Assembly (NCBI RefSeq): GCF_020529025.1
Contig: NZ_JACNMM010000007.1
Location: forward strand, 62,001-126,000
DNA length: 64,000 bases
DNA from: Oceaniglobus trochenteri
GTDB lineage: Bacteria > Pseudomonadota > Alphaproteobacteria > Rhodobacterales > Rhodobacteraceae
Reading direction: 5' to 3'
Below the pieces are notes generated by a model, which had not been told where the DNA came from, did no database searches, and worked only from the letters and a program-made list of their open reading frames with translations. Shown here piece by piece: positions 8,556 to 16,753 of this stretch. How positions within the stretch are numbered: the first letter of the stretch is position 1; the number at the start of each line of letters is the position of its first letter. The translations under genes were made by a program, and so were the position numbers.

Positions 8556-8619
8556 TGTCACTATATCAGCATAATTTGTCACCAAATAGCGAGAATGACC
8601 GTCGATCCTGTCACCATAT
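8556..8619 (+). repeat. Three iteron-like direct repeats TGTCACYAWAT
   Basis: Copies at 8556-8566 (TGTCACTATAT), 8577-8587 (TGTCACCAAAT) and 8609-8619 (TGTCACCATAT). Start-to-start spacings are 21 and 32 bp, about two and three helical turns, so the sites face the same side of DNA. That is the usual arrangement for initiator binding sites. Confidence 0.65.
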
Positions 8620-8762
8620 TTGCATGGGGTGATTGCGGCCTGGCGGGTTTCCTCCTGTTTTTGCCGCTCAGGCGCCGAGGAACAAGACGAAAAAATTCAG
8701 AATGGCCGTTCCGTGCTTTTCGCGTTATTCAGGGTCAGGGAACAAAAAACAAGAGTAGTGCC

Positions 8763-10070
8763 ATGCGTGATCATTCCGACCTGCAACAGATGAACGAACG
8801 CAGCCTCGTACAGCAAAGCGCCGTGCGCAAGGCAACGTTTTCACCCGGGGAGGTGAAGACGCTTCGTCCCTTCTCGATCTGGGAAATCAGCCAGTTCATG
8901 TTCCATGTGCCGGCCGACACCCTGCGCAAGAAGCTGGCCGAAGATCCGTCCCTGCCCCAGGGCGAAACCGAGGAGGACGGGCGCCAGCGCTGGTTCACCC
9001 TGGCCGAGATAAATGAGCTGCGCCGCCGGGTCAGGTTCCGCGGCAAATCTCTTTTGCCCAAGCGGCCCAAGGGGCGGGCGATGCGCGTTGCGGTCAGCAA
9101 CTTCAAGGGCGGCGTGGGCAAGACCGTGGTTGCACAGCACCTCGCCAATGCCGCCGCGCTTGACGGATACCGCGTGCTTTGTGTCGATTTCGACCCGCAG
9201 GCGACCCTGACGCACTCCATGGGGCTGACCGAGGTGAAGGAGTGGAACACGGTCTGGGGCATCATGTGCCGCGATCTCTGCCGCGAAGCGGACCGCATCG
9301 CCGACGGATATGACGACCCCGACGATTGTCCCTACCCCGCCAGTGACGAACTGCCCCAGGATGTGCAGTCGATCGGCGCGCAGCGGGTTCAGGATTTCAT
9401 CCAGTCCACCTGCTGGCCCACCATCGACATCATTCCCTCCTGCGCCAATGCCGCCTTCGTGGAATTCGCAAGCGCGCAGTACCGGTCACTGCACAAGGCC
9501 TGGAGCTTTTTCGGCTGCATGGCCCGGTACCTGGATGAACTGCCCGACGATCAATATGACCTCATCGTTTTCGATTGCCCCCCGGCCATCGGCTATCAGT
9601 CGCTGAACGCGGCCTTTGCTGCCGATATCCTCTATATCCCCTCGGGGCCGGGATATTGGGAGTACGATTCCACCACCAGCTATCTGGGCCAGTTGGGCGA
9701 TGCGATGAACGATATTTCCGAGGGCTTTTCGGAGCTGGCGGAAGATGCGGGCATCACCCTGCCCAAGCAGTTCCGCGATATCCGCCTGTTGATGACACGG
9801 TTCGAGCTGAACAATCCGCTGCACACCGCGATGATGGATGCCTTCCGCAATGTCTTTGGCGAGGATCTGTGCGACAGCCCCATCGAGATGACCCGCGCCG
9901 TCGAGCAATCGGGGCGATTCCAGATGTCGGTTTACGAGCAGGACTATCGCCAGATGACGCGCGAGACCTGGAAGCGTGCCCGGCAGAGTTTCGACCGGGC
10001 CTATGACGAATTCCGCGACACGGTTCTGCGCGCCTGGGCGGCAGACAGCGCGCAGAAGGAGGAGGTGTAA
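8763..10070 (+). CDS. parA: Plasmid partition ATPase ParA
   Basis: 435 residues from ATG 8763. Residues about 38-95 form an N-terminal DNA-binding segment of the MerR-like helix-turn-helix type (WEISQFMFHVPADTLRKKLA, then WFTLAEINELR), typical of plasmid ParA/RepA-type ATPases. The deviant Walker A is KGGVGKT at 115-121, followed by the Walker A' strand VLCVDFDPQAT and Walker B LIVFDCPPAIG. It hydrolyses ATP to move ParB-bound plasmid copies and usually represses its own operon through the N-terminal domain. The ribosome site before 8763 is weak; ATG 8793 is an alternative. It is one base from parB, with the ribosome site of parB inside its end. Confidence 0.92.
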   Translation: MRDHSDLQQMNERSLVQQSAVRKATFSPGEVKTLRPFSIWEISQFMFHVPADTLRKKLAEDPSLPQGETEEDGRQRWFTLAEINELRRRVRFRGKSLLPKRPKGRAMRVAVSNFKGGVGKTVVAQHLANAAALDGYRVLCVDFDPQATLTHSMGLTEVKEWNTVWGIMCRDLCREADRIADGYDDPDDCPYPASDELPQDVQSIGAQRVQDFIQSTCWPTIDIIPSCANAAFVEFASAQYRSLHKAWSFFGCMARYLDELPDDQYDLIVFDCPPAIGYQSLNAAFAADILYIPSGPGYWEYDSTTSYLGQLGDAMNDISEGFSELAEDAGITLPKQFRDIRLLMTRFELNNPLHTAMMDAFRNVFGEDLCDSPIEMTRAVEQSGRFQMSVYEQDYRQMTRETWKRARQSFDRAYDEFRDTVLRAWAADSAQKEEV

Positions 10071-10071
10071 G

Positions 10072-11121
10072 ATGGCTGGCAAGAACAGGTTCGGCTTCGG
10101 ACCGCTGGAAACCGACGGGGCGAAACCGCGTCGTGAACGTTCGGTGGGGCCCATGGGCGCCGCGGTGCGCGACGCCGCCGAGAGCCTTCAGGAGACCACC
10201 GAGGCGAAGGTGGCGCAGCGTCGCCAGAACGCGGAAGAGGCCAAGGCCTTCCGCGAAGCCTCGGCCGAGGGGCGGGTGCTGATCGCGCTGCCGCTTTCGG
10301 AGGTTCACACCGACGCCCTGCCCCGCGACCGGCTGGAGCTTGAGGCGGTGGCCAGTTCCGACGAGATGGAGGAACTGAAGGCCTCGATCCGCGCGCGGGG
10401 TCAGAAAGAGCCGATCGAGGTCTATGTCGCGGCTGACGGGCGGCGGCAGTTGAAGAAGGGCTGGCGGCGCCTGACCGCCTTGACCCAGCTTTACGAAGAA
10501 ACCGGCGACGCGCGGTTCGCCAGCGTCACGGCCCGGATCGACCAGAGCGAGGAAGACCAACTGGCCCGCTATGTCGACATGGTGGAAGAGAACGTCGTGC
10601 GCGAAGACCTGTCCTTTGCCGAGATGGCGCAGGTGGCGATCACTGCCGCAGGCGATCCGGCGGTGGAAGGGCAGGGGGCCGATGCGCTGGTGGGGCGGCT
10701 TTACGGATCGCTTCACAAGATGAAACGCTCCTACATCCGCAGCTTCGTTTACCTTCTGGAAACGCTGGGCCCCGCGCTGCAATGGCCAAAGGACGTGGCG
10801 CGCAACCTGGGCGTCGATGTGGCGCGTGCACTGAAGGCGGGACACGGCAATGCCGACAGGCTGCGCGCCGACCTGGCGGCGGCAAGCCGGCGCGAGGACC
10901 AGGCGCGCATCCTTGCGGCCTTCATTGCCAAGGAGGCAAGTCGCCCCGCCAAGGCCGCAACCGCACGCGAGAAGTTCGAGTTTCATGTTGGCGAGGTGAA
11001 GGTGACGGCCCGCAAGGGCGAGTGCCGGATCCTGAGCCGGATCGATTTCACCAGCGTTCCGCGTGACAAGCTGGATAAGGCCATTCGCGCATTCGAGGCG
11101 GTATTGCGCGAGGAAGGGTAG
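10072..11121 (+). CDS. parB: Plasmid partition protein ParB
   Basis: 349 residues. It carries the ParB/Srx-like N-terminal domain with KKGWRRLTALTQ (about 128-139, the GERR-type box) and the nucleotide-binding ENVVREDL box at 173-180, followed by a helix-turn-helix region. ParB binds centromere-like parS sites and stimulates ParA. The start at 10072 follows the parA stop by one base and is preceded by GGAGGAGG, so the two are translationally coupled. The candidate parS sites lie 5 bp beyond its stop codon. Confidence 0.9.
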   Translation: MAGKNRFGFGPLETDGAKPRRERSVGPMGAAVRDAAESLQETTEAKVAQRRQNAEEAKAFREASAEGRVLIALPLSEVHTDALPRDRLELEAVASSDEMEELKASIRARGQKEPIEVYVAADGRRQLKKGWRRLTALTQLYEETGDARFASVTARIDQSEEDQLARYVDMVEENVVREDLSFAEMAQVAITAAGDPAVEGQGADALVGRLYGSLHKMKRSYIRSFVYLLETLGPALQWPKDVARNLGVDVARALKAGHGNADRLRADLAAASRREDQARILAAFIAKEASRPAKAATAREKFEFHVGEVKVTARKGECRILSRIDFTSVPRDKLDKAIRAFEAVLREEG

Positions 11122-11126
11122 GGGGG

Positions 11127-11174
11127 GTAACCCACGGGTTATCGGCGCGCACGGCGCAGTAACCCGTGGGTTAC
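11127..11174. other. Pair of 16-bp palindromes, candidate parS centromere sites
   Basis: GTAACCCACGGGTTAT (11127-11142) and GTAACCCGTGGGTTAC (11159-11174) each have 7-bp arms GTAACCC/GGGTTA(C) about a 2-bp centre. They start 32 bp apart, about three helical turns. They are also inverted copies of each other and could fold into a 15-bp stem after parB, but no T-run follows. Position directly after parB favours a partition site. Confidence 0.6.
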
Positions 11175-11420
11175 AATTGGCAACTCCTTGCCTGGATGTT
11201 CATCCTAAGTAGCTGTATTTAAATAATAAATCTTGAAATAAGTGCTCGCTGAGCGCTGCGTCGCCTGCCCCGGTTACATCTTCGCCAGAAGCCGCCGCCC
11301 AATCCCCAATTTCAACCCAAACCACCGGCTTCGCACGGCTGCCGTGCTCTCTTCCCTTGCCGAAAGCCGCCCGGCAGGCCACCACTTGGGGCAGGATTCG
11401 TCGCAAAGGAAAGCCCGGCC
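11175..11420. other. Intergenic region, AT-rich then unremarkable
   Basis: The first 70 bases (about 11205-11245, with TATTTAAATAATAAATC) are strikingly AT-rich for this window and could hold a promoter for the next operon or be part of the partition region. I could not place a -35/-10 pair. The remainder has normal GC and no convincing open frame. Confidence 0.35.
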
Positions 11421-12119
11421 ATGACCCGTCTGTTGTTTGACATGCCCCCTCCCAACGCCATCCCCGTCGTCGGGGAGGATGCCGCCTATCCTGTCGGGCG
11501 CATCTTCTGTGTCGGGCGAAACTATGTCGCCCATGCCGAAGAGATGGGAAATACCGTTGATCGCGACGCGCCCTGGTACTTCACCAAGTCCGCTCCGAAC
11601 ATGTGCGCCAGCGGGGCCACCGTGCCCTATCCGCCGGGCACCGAGAATTACCATCACGAGGTTGAACTGGTCATGGCCCTGGGACGCCCGGTGTTTCAAT
11701 GCGACCGGGCCGAAGGCGAGGCGGCGATCTTCGGTTATGGCTGCGGCTTGGACATGACGCGCCGGGATCGCCAGCAGGACGGCAAGGATTATCGCCGCCC
11801 CTGGGACCTGGGCAAGGACGTCGAGAATTCCGCCGTTCTGGGCCCGCTGACCCCGGCGGCCAAGGCCGGCCCGCTGAAGGGCAAGCGGATTCATCTCTCG
11901 GTGAACGGTGAAATCCGCCAGGATGCCCTGCTGGATGAAATGGTCTGGAGCGTCGGTGAGATCGTCAGCCACCTGTCGCACTATTATCACCTGCGCCCCG
12001 GCGATCTGATCATGACCGGCACACCCGCCGGTGTCGGCCCGGTGGTGGCCGGCGATCATCTGAGCGGCGGAATCGACGGGCTGGGCGAAATCTCCCTGAG
12101 GCTGGGCGCGGCAGAATAG
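11421..12119 (+). CDS. Fumarylacetoacetate hydrolase family enzyme, fumarylpyruvate hydrolase-like
   Basis: 232 residues with the FAH-fold core: GRIFCVGRNYVAHAEEMG, the metal-binding ENYHHEVELV, then GYGCGLDMTRRDRQQ and the C-terminal LIMTGTPAGVGPV. The short form and the TRRDxQ element match fumarylpyruvate hydrolases of the gentisate pathway and acylpyruvases, which split a C-C bond next to a carbonyl with Mg. The substrate is not fixed by sequence. It precedes a TRAP transporter by 90 nt on the same strand, so the transported acid is probably processed to this enzyme's substrate. No ring-cleaving gentisate dioxygenase is visible nearby. Confidence 0.85.
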   Translation: MTRLLFDMPPPNAIPVVGEDAAYPVGRIFCVGRNYVAHAEEMGNTVDRDAPWYFTKSAPNMCASGATVPYPPGTENYHHEVELVMALGRPVFQCDRAEGEAAIFGYGCGLDMTRRDRQQDGKDYRRPWDLGKDVENSAVLGPLTPAAKAGPLKGKRIHLSVNGEIRQDALLDEMVWSVGEIVSHLSHYYHLRPGDLIMTGTPAGVGPVVAGDHLSGGIDGLGEISLRLGAAE

Positions 12120-12209
12120 GCCGCGGCCAGAAAACGGGGTGACAAGCGGGGGGGCAATGTGCATCACATCCCCAACCGCACGAAGGATACCTCGAGGGAG
12201 AGCGATCAG

Positions 12210-13247
12210 ATGACCAACCACGGCGCAATTCTGGGGGCCCTCTGCGCGCTGGCCCTTTCGGCCATCACCACGACCGCCGCCCTGGCGCAGGAGGTCACGC
12301 TGAAGCTGCATCAGTTCCTGCCCGCCCAGGCGAATGTTCCCAAGGACATCCTGGATGTCTGGGCCGACAATATCGAACGGGACTCCGGGGGGCGTATTGC
12401 CATCGCGCGCTATCCGTCCATGCAACTGGGCGGCGCGCCCACCGAACTGATGGACCAGGCGATTGACGGCGTGGCCGATGTGATCTGGACCGCCGTTGGA
12501 TACACGCCCGGGCGCTTTCCCAGCACCGAGGTTTTCGAACTGCCCTTTCTGGTCAGCGATGCATCCGCCGCCTCATATGCCTTCTGGAACCTCTATGAAT
12601 CGGACATGCAGGAAGAGTTTCGCGATGTTCGCATCCTGGCAACCTGGGTTCACGGCCCGGGGGTGATTCATGCCTCGGACCCGGTTCTTGCCCCCGCCGA
12701 TATGGAGGGCATGAAGATCCGCGGTGCATCGCGCCAGGTGAACGCCCTGCTGGAAACCCTGGGCGCCACACCTGTCGGCATGCCGGTGCCCGCAATCCCC
12801 GAGGCGCTGTCGAAGGGCGTGATCGACGGCACCACCATCCCATGGGAGGTGACGGAATCGCTGAAGATTTCCGAACTGGTGGAGTATCACACCGAATTCA
12901 CCGGGCCGATGCTCTATACCCTTACCTTCGTCCTTGCGATGAACAAGGAGGCCTATCAGGCGCTGCCGGATGATCTGAAACAAGTGGTTGATGACAATTC
13001 GGGCCTGGATTTCTCGGTCTTCGCGGGCCGGGTTCAGCAGGATGCCGACGCGCCCGCCCGCCAGATTGCGCTGGATGCCGGGAACGAGGTGGTGACGCTG
13101 GATGCCGCGCAATCGGCCGAATGGGCCCGCATGGCGCAACCGGTCTATGACGACTGGCTGGCCGACATGCAGGGCAGGGGCATCGACGGCCAGGCGCTGA
13201 TCGACAAGGCCAGGGCCCTGATGGACGAATTTTCCGCCGCTCACTGA
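12210..13247 (+). CDS. TRAP transporter substrate-binding protein (DctP family)
   Basis: 345 residues with an N-terminal signal peptide (residues about 1-26, ending AALAQ), then the DctP fold: LKLHQFLPAQANVPKDIL, a central MKIRGASRQVNALLETLG segment, where the conserved Arg of family members binds the ligand carboxylate, and IPEALSKGVIDGTTIPWE. It captures an organic acid in the periplasm and hands it to the DctQM permease encoded just downstream. ATG 12210 is chosen because it opens the signal peptide and follows GAGGGAGAG; an upstream ATG at 12159 would precede it with charged residues. The substrate is unknown. Confidence 0.9.
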   Translation: MTNHGAILGALCALALSAITTTAALAQEVTLKLHQFLPAQANVPKDILDVWADNIERDSGGRIAIARYPSMQLGGAPTELMDQAIDGVADVIWTAVGYTPGRFPSTEVFELPFLVSDASAASYAFWNLYESDMQEEFRDVRILATWVHGPGVIHASDPVLAPADMEGMKIRGASRQVNALLETLGATPVGMPVPAIPEALSKGVIDGTTIPWEVTESLKISELVEYHTEFTGPMLYTLTFVLAMNKEAYQALPDDLKQVVDDNSGLDFSVFAGRVQQDADAPARQIALDAGNEVVTLDAAQSAEWARMAQPVYDDWLADMQGRGIDGQALIDKARALMDEFSAAH

Positions 13248-13262
13248 CGACGGAGGCGCGCG

Positions 13263-13793
13263 ATGCATGGCTTCTTCCTGACCCTGTCGCGCGCCATGGC
13301 CTGGCTTGGCGGGCTGGTTCTTCTGGCGCTGATCCTGCTGACTTGTGTTTCGGTGACGGGGCGGGCGCTGAGCGGGCTGTCCCCTGGCATTGGGCCGGTG
13401 CGGGGTGATTTCGAACTGATCGAGGCGGGGATCGCATTCTGCATCTTCGCCTTCCTGCCGCTTTGCCAGATCACCGGTGGCCATGCGACGGTGGAAATCT
13501 TCACCACAAGATGGAGTGGTGCCGCAAATCGTTGGCGCCAGATGTTGACCGATGTCACCTTTGCCGCGGTGCTGATCGTGATCGCGATCCAGCTTGCGGC
13601 GGGCATGGAGAGCAAGCTGCGCAGCGGGCAGACGACCTTCCTCCTCGAATTTCCCTTGTGGTGGGCCTATGGGGCCAGTCTTGCGGGGGCCTGCGTCGCG
13701 GCCATGGTGGCAACCTATATCGCAATGCTGCGCCTGGCCGAACTTGCCCTGCGCCGCCCGCTTCTTCCCGCTACGACGGACCCCGAGGCATGA
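13263..13793 (+). CDS. TRAP transporter small permease (DctQ family)
   Basis: 176 residues with four hydrophobic segments (about 15-37, 58-75, 98-115 and 135-155), the standard DctQ topology. GGAGG stands 6 nt before ATG 13263. The protein joins the large subunit to form the sodium-driven permease. Its TGA overlaps the ATG of the large-subunit gene (13790-13793). The family has low sequence conservation, so the assignment relies on topology and its place between DctP and DctM genes. Confidence 0.88.
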   Translation: MHGFFLTLSRAMAWLGGLVLLALILLTCVSVTGRALSGLSPGIGPVRGDFELIEAGIAFCIFAFLPLCQITGGHATVEIFTTRWSGAANRWRQMLTDVTFAAVLIVIAIQLAAGMESKLRSGQTTFLLEFPLWWAYGASLAGACVAAMVATYIAMLRLAELALRRPLLPATTDPEA

Positions 13794-15286
13794 GCGACCT
13801 GGCCATCGGCCTTCTGTCGTTTCCCGCTCTGCTGGGGCTGATCTTTCTGCGGGTGCCCATCGGCCTGGCGATGTTCCTGGCGGGCTTTGCCGGACTGGTC
13901 CTGGTCAGCGGCGATGCGGGCCTTCCGCTGGCACGGCTGAAATCGGAAACCTTCACGACCTTTTCCAGCTATTCACTGTCGATCATCCCGATGTTCCTGC
14001 TGATGGGGCAATTCGCCAGCCTTGGCGGTATGTCGCAGGCGCTGTTCAACGCGGCAGCGGCCTGGCTGGGGCATCGGCGGGGCGGGGTGGCCATGGCGGC
14101 GGTGGGGGCCTGTGCGGGCTTTGGCGCCATCTGCGGCAGCTCACTTGCCACGGCGGCCACCATGGGCCGCGTGGCCCTGCCCGAACTGCGCCGCCATGGC
14201 TATTCCGGTGGGTTCTCGACGGCGACGCTGGCGGCGGGGGGGACGCTGGGCATCCTGATCCCGCCCTCGGTGGTGCTGGTGATCTATGCAATCCTGACGG
14301 AACAGAACATCGCCAAGCTGTTCCTGGCCGCCGTGATCCCCGGTGTGTTGGCGGCCCTCGGCTACATGCTGGCGATCTCGCTTTACGTCCGGCTGAACCC
14401 GGGAACGGTTGCGGCAAGGCCGCCCTTGCCCCTGGCGGCGCGTTTCGCGGCGCTGGGGGCGGTCTGGCCGGTGCTGTTGGTCTTTGCGCTGGTGGTGGGG
14501 GGCATCTATCGCGGTTGGTTCACCCCGACCGAGGGTGCGGCCGTGGGCGCGCTTGGCACCGCCGTCATTGCCTGGGCCAATGGCGGGCTGACCCTGACCA
14601 GCCTCACGCAAAGCTTCATGGTGACAGCCCGTTCCACCGCGATGATCTTCTTCATCGTGCTGGGCGCGGCCTTCTACAACGGTTTCCTGGCGCTGACCCA
14701 AGTGCCGCAGGAGGTGGCGGCCTATGTCGCCGGGCTGGGCCTGGGGCCGCTGGTGATCTTGCTGGTGATCCTGCTGTTCTATCTCTTGCTGGGCTGCCTG
14801 ATGGACAGCCTTTCGATGATCCTGCTGACGATCCCGATCTTCTGGCCGGTGGTTCAGGGGCTTGATTTCGGCTTCGTCTCGATGGCCGACCTGCACGCCG
14901 CCCGCGCGGCCGAGGCGCTGACCCAGGGCCTGGCCCTGGCGCCCGACGTTCTGGCGGGCATCAAGGGCGCACTGGCCGAGGGGGGCGAACTGACCCGCGA
15001 TCAGTTGCGCGCGCTGGAGATCCGGGGCGCCAGCCCAGGCGCCCTGGCGCGGATCAACGGCGAGCAGGTGGCGATCTGGTTCGGAATCCTGGTGCTGATC
15101 GTTGTCGAAGTGGGGCTGATCACGCCGCCGGTGGGCATGAACCTGTTCATCATCAACACCATGGACCGGGAAACGCCGATTTCCGACACCTATCGCGCGG
15201 TGGTCTATTTCGTGCTGTCCGACCTTTTACGGGTGGCGCTGCTGGTGGCCTTTCCGCTGATCACGCTGGTGTTCATCCCGATCTGA
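13790..15286 (+). CDS. TRAP transporter large permease (DctM family) with an internal insertion
   Basis: 498 residues, against about 425 for usual DctM proteins and 424 for the second DctM in this window. The typical DctM landmarks are present: FLRVPIGLAMFLAGF, GSSLATAATMGRVALPEL, LIPPSVVLVIYA and LITPPVGMNLFII. The extra length is one block, about residues 361-428, between the conserved PIFWPVVQGLDF and IWFGILVL. It is hydrophilic and predicted helical by eye, lying in a loop between membrane helices. The subunit carries the substrate through the membrane with sodium. It overlaps dctQ by 4 nt and ends the operon that starts at the FAH gene. Confidence 0.9.
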   Translation: MSDLAIGLLSFPALLGLIFLRVPIGLAMFLAGFAGLVLVSGDAGLPLARLKSETFTTFSSYSLSIIPMFLLMGQFASLGGMSQALFNAAAAWLGHRRGGVAMAAVGACAGFGAICGSSLATAATMGRVALPELRRHGYSGGFSTATLAAGGTLGILIPPSVVLVIYAILTEQNIAKLFLAAVIPGVLAALGYMLAISLYVRLNPGTVAARPPLPLAARFAALGAVWPVLLVFALVVGGIYRGWFTPTEGAAVGALGTAVIAWANGGLTLTSLTQSFMVTARSTAMIFFIVLGAAFYNGFLALTQVPQEVAAYVAGLGLGPLVILLVILLFYLLLGCLMDSLSMILLTIPIFWPVVQGLDFGFVSMADLHAARAAEALTQGLALAPDVLAGIKGALAEGGELTRDQLRALEIRGASPGALARINGEQVAIWFGILVLIVVEVGLITPPVGMNLFIINTMDRETPISDTYRAVVYFVLSDLLRVALLVAFPLITLVFIPI

Positions 15287-15301
15287 ACCGTTGCGGCGCC
15301 G

Positions 15302-15319
15302 GGGGGGGCCGTCCCCCCC
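15302..15319. terminator. G7/C7 stem-loop between convergent operons
   Basis: Seven G (15302-15308), loop CCGT, seven C (15313-15319), in the 65-nt gap between the TRAP operon and the convergent aminotransferase gene. There is no T-run on either strand, so intrinsic termination is uncertain. Confidence 0.4.
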
Positions 15320-15351
15320 GAGTATTCGGGCAAGAAAGAGGGCAGGGGCCC

Positions 15352-16734
15352 TCAGGCCGGTGCGGTTGTCGCGATCCAATCGTGGGTGCGTTCGATGGTG
15401 CGCGTCATGCGCTGCACGATCTGTGCGACGTCATCACCCGTCACCACCAGCGGGGGGCACAGCGCCAGCGTGTCGCCAAGCGCCCGGGTGATCAGCCCTT
15501 CCTCGGCGGCGATGGCGGCGGCCTTCATGCCCACCTTGCCGGCGGGATCGAAGGGACGGCGCGTGGCCTTGTCGGCCACCAGTTCCACCGCCGCGATCAG
15601 GCCGGTTCCGCGCACCTCGCCCACATGGTCGTGACCCGCGAGATCGCGCAGCCCCTTCTGGAAGGCGACACCCTGTTTCGCGGCATTGCCCACCAGGTCG
15701 CGTTCCTCGATGATCGCGAGGTTTTCCAGCCCCACGGCACAGGCCACCGGATGGCCCGAAGCGGTATAGCCATGGCCGAAGGTGCCGATCCCGTGGCTGT
15801 TGTCGGCGACGGGGGCATAGATCTCCTCCGAAAAGAGGACGGCGGCCAGCGGCATGTAAGAGGAGGTAAGCTGTTTGCTGAGGGTCATGATGTCGGGGGT
15901 GAAGCCGTAGTGTTCACAGCCAAAGCGGCTGCCCAGGCGCCCGAAACCGCAGATCACCTCGTCCGCCACCATCAGGATGTCGTGCTTGCGGCACAGCGCC
16001 TCGACCCCCTGCCAATAGCCTTCGGGCGGAGGCATCACGCCGCCCGCGCCCATCAGCGGCTCACCGATGAAGGCGGCGATGGTGTCGGGGCCTTCGCGTT
16101 CGATCACCTCTTCCACCTCGGCGATCAGGCGGGCGCAGAAATCGGCCTCGCTCTCGCCCTCCTGGCCGAAGCGGTAGTGGTGCGGGCAGGTCAGGTGATG
16201 CACCGGGATCGCCGGCAGGTCGAAATCGCGGTGATTGCCCGGCAACCCGGTAAGCGACCCCGAAGCGACGGTGATTCCGTGATAGCCCTTGGTACGGGCC
16301 AGGAATTTCTTCTTTTTCGGCCGGCCCATGGCGTTGTTCATGTACCAGACCAGTTTCACCACGGTATCGTTCGCCTCGGACCCCGATGAGGTGAAGAAGG
16401 TGCGCGTCAGGTTGGCCGGTGTCATGTCCACCAGCTTCTGGCTGAGGGTGATGGCCGGTTCATGGCTCTTGTGGGCGAAGATGTGCGAATAGGGCAGCTT
16501 TTCCATCTGCGCATTGGCCGCCGCGCGCAGCCTGTCTTCGCCGTACCCCACGGCCACCGACCAGAGACCGGCCAGCCCGTCGATATACTGCCGCCCCTCG
16601 GTGTCCCACATGTGGATGCCCTTGGCGCGGTCCATGATGACGGGGCCCTGCGCTTCGTGCGTGCGGGCGTCGGTATAGGGGTGCAGCATGGTGGTGACAT
16701 CGCTGTGGTGCAGCGAATTGGGCTTCACGTTCAT
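15352..16734 (-). CDS. Class III (omega) aminotransferase
   Basis: 460 residues, a PLP fold-type I omega-aminotransferase. Visible landmarks: FFTSSGSEANDTVVKL for phosphate binding (about 114-129), KGYHGITVASGSLTG, Asp258 in MVADEVICGFGR, which holds the pyridine nitrogen, and Lys287 in LSKQLTSSYMPL, which forms the Schiff base. Enzymes of this subgroup move the terminal amine of putrescine, beta-alanine, taurine or aromatic amines to pyruvate. The acetylpolyamine amidohydrolase gene 19 nt upstream suggests a polyamine or other diamine substrate, by inference. It is the last gene of the minus-strand unit lysR, Rieske oxygenase, amidohydrolase, aminotransferase. Confidence 0.9.
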   Translation of the reverse strand: MNVKPNSLHHSDVTTMLHPYTDARTHEAQGPVIMDRAKGIHMWDTEGRQYIDGLAGLWSVAVGYGEDRLRAAANAQMEKLPYSHIFAHKSHEPAITLSQKLVDMTPANLTRTFFTSSGSEANDTVVKLVWYMNNAMGRPKKKKFLARTKGYHGITVASGSLTGLPGNHRDFDLPAIPVHHLTCPHHYRFGQEGESEADFCARLIAEVEEVIEREGPDTIAAFIGEPLMGAGGVMPPPEGYWQGVEALCRKHDILMVADEVICGFGRLGSRFGCEHYGFTPDIMTLSKQLTSSYMPLAAVLFSEEIYAPVADNSHGIGTFGHGYTASGHPVACAVGLENLAIIEERDLVGNAAKQGVAFQKGLRDLAGHDHVGEVRGTGLIAAVELVADKATRRPFDPAGKVGMKAAAIAAEEGLITRALGDTLALCPPLVVTGDDVAQIVQRMTRTIERTHDWIATTAPA

Positions 16735-16753
16735 CTTGGGCTCCTGGCGCGGA

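Larger units (their letters stand above)
8380..8762. other. Candidate replication origin between initiator gene and parA
   Basis: 383 bases without a convincing gene, lying between the divergent initiator and parA genes. It contains an AT-richer core (about 8440-8620), a nested inverted repeat at 8500-8530, and three direct iteron-like repeats at 8556-8619. An open frame from ATG 8595 into parA is in frame but crosses the repeats and lacks a ribosome site, so I treat it as non-coding. Origin function is inferred from position and repeat content; no consensus DnaA box was found. Confidence 0.6.

Noticed and set aside
8440-8620. Consensus DnaA boxes in the origin region
   Set aside because: No copy of TTATNCACA or a one-mismatch version was found, so host DnaA binding is not claimed.
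8595-8762. N-terminal extension of ParA from ATG 8595
   Set aside because: It would run through the iteron-like repeat at 8609-8619, lacks a ribosome site, and adds residues unlike any ParA N-terminus.
15302-15319. Sequencing artefact at the G8/C7 run
   Set aside because: It could be a homopolymer error, but it lies outside genes and the flanking frames are intact, so nothing depends on it.
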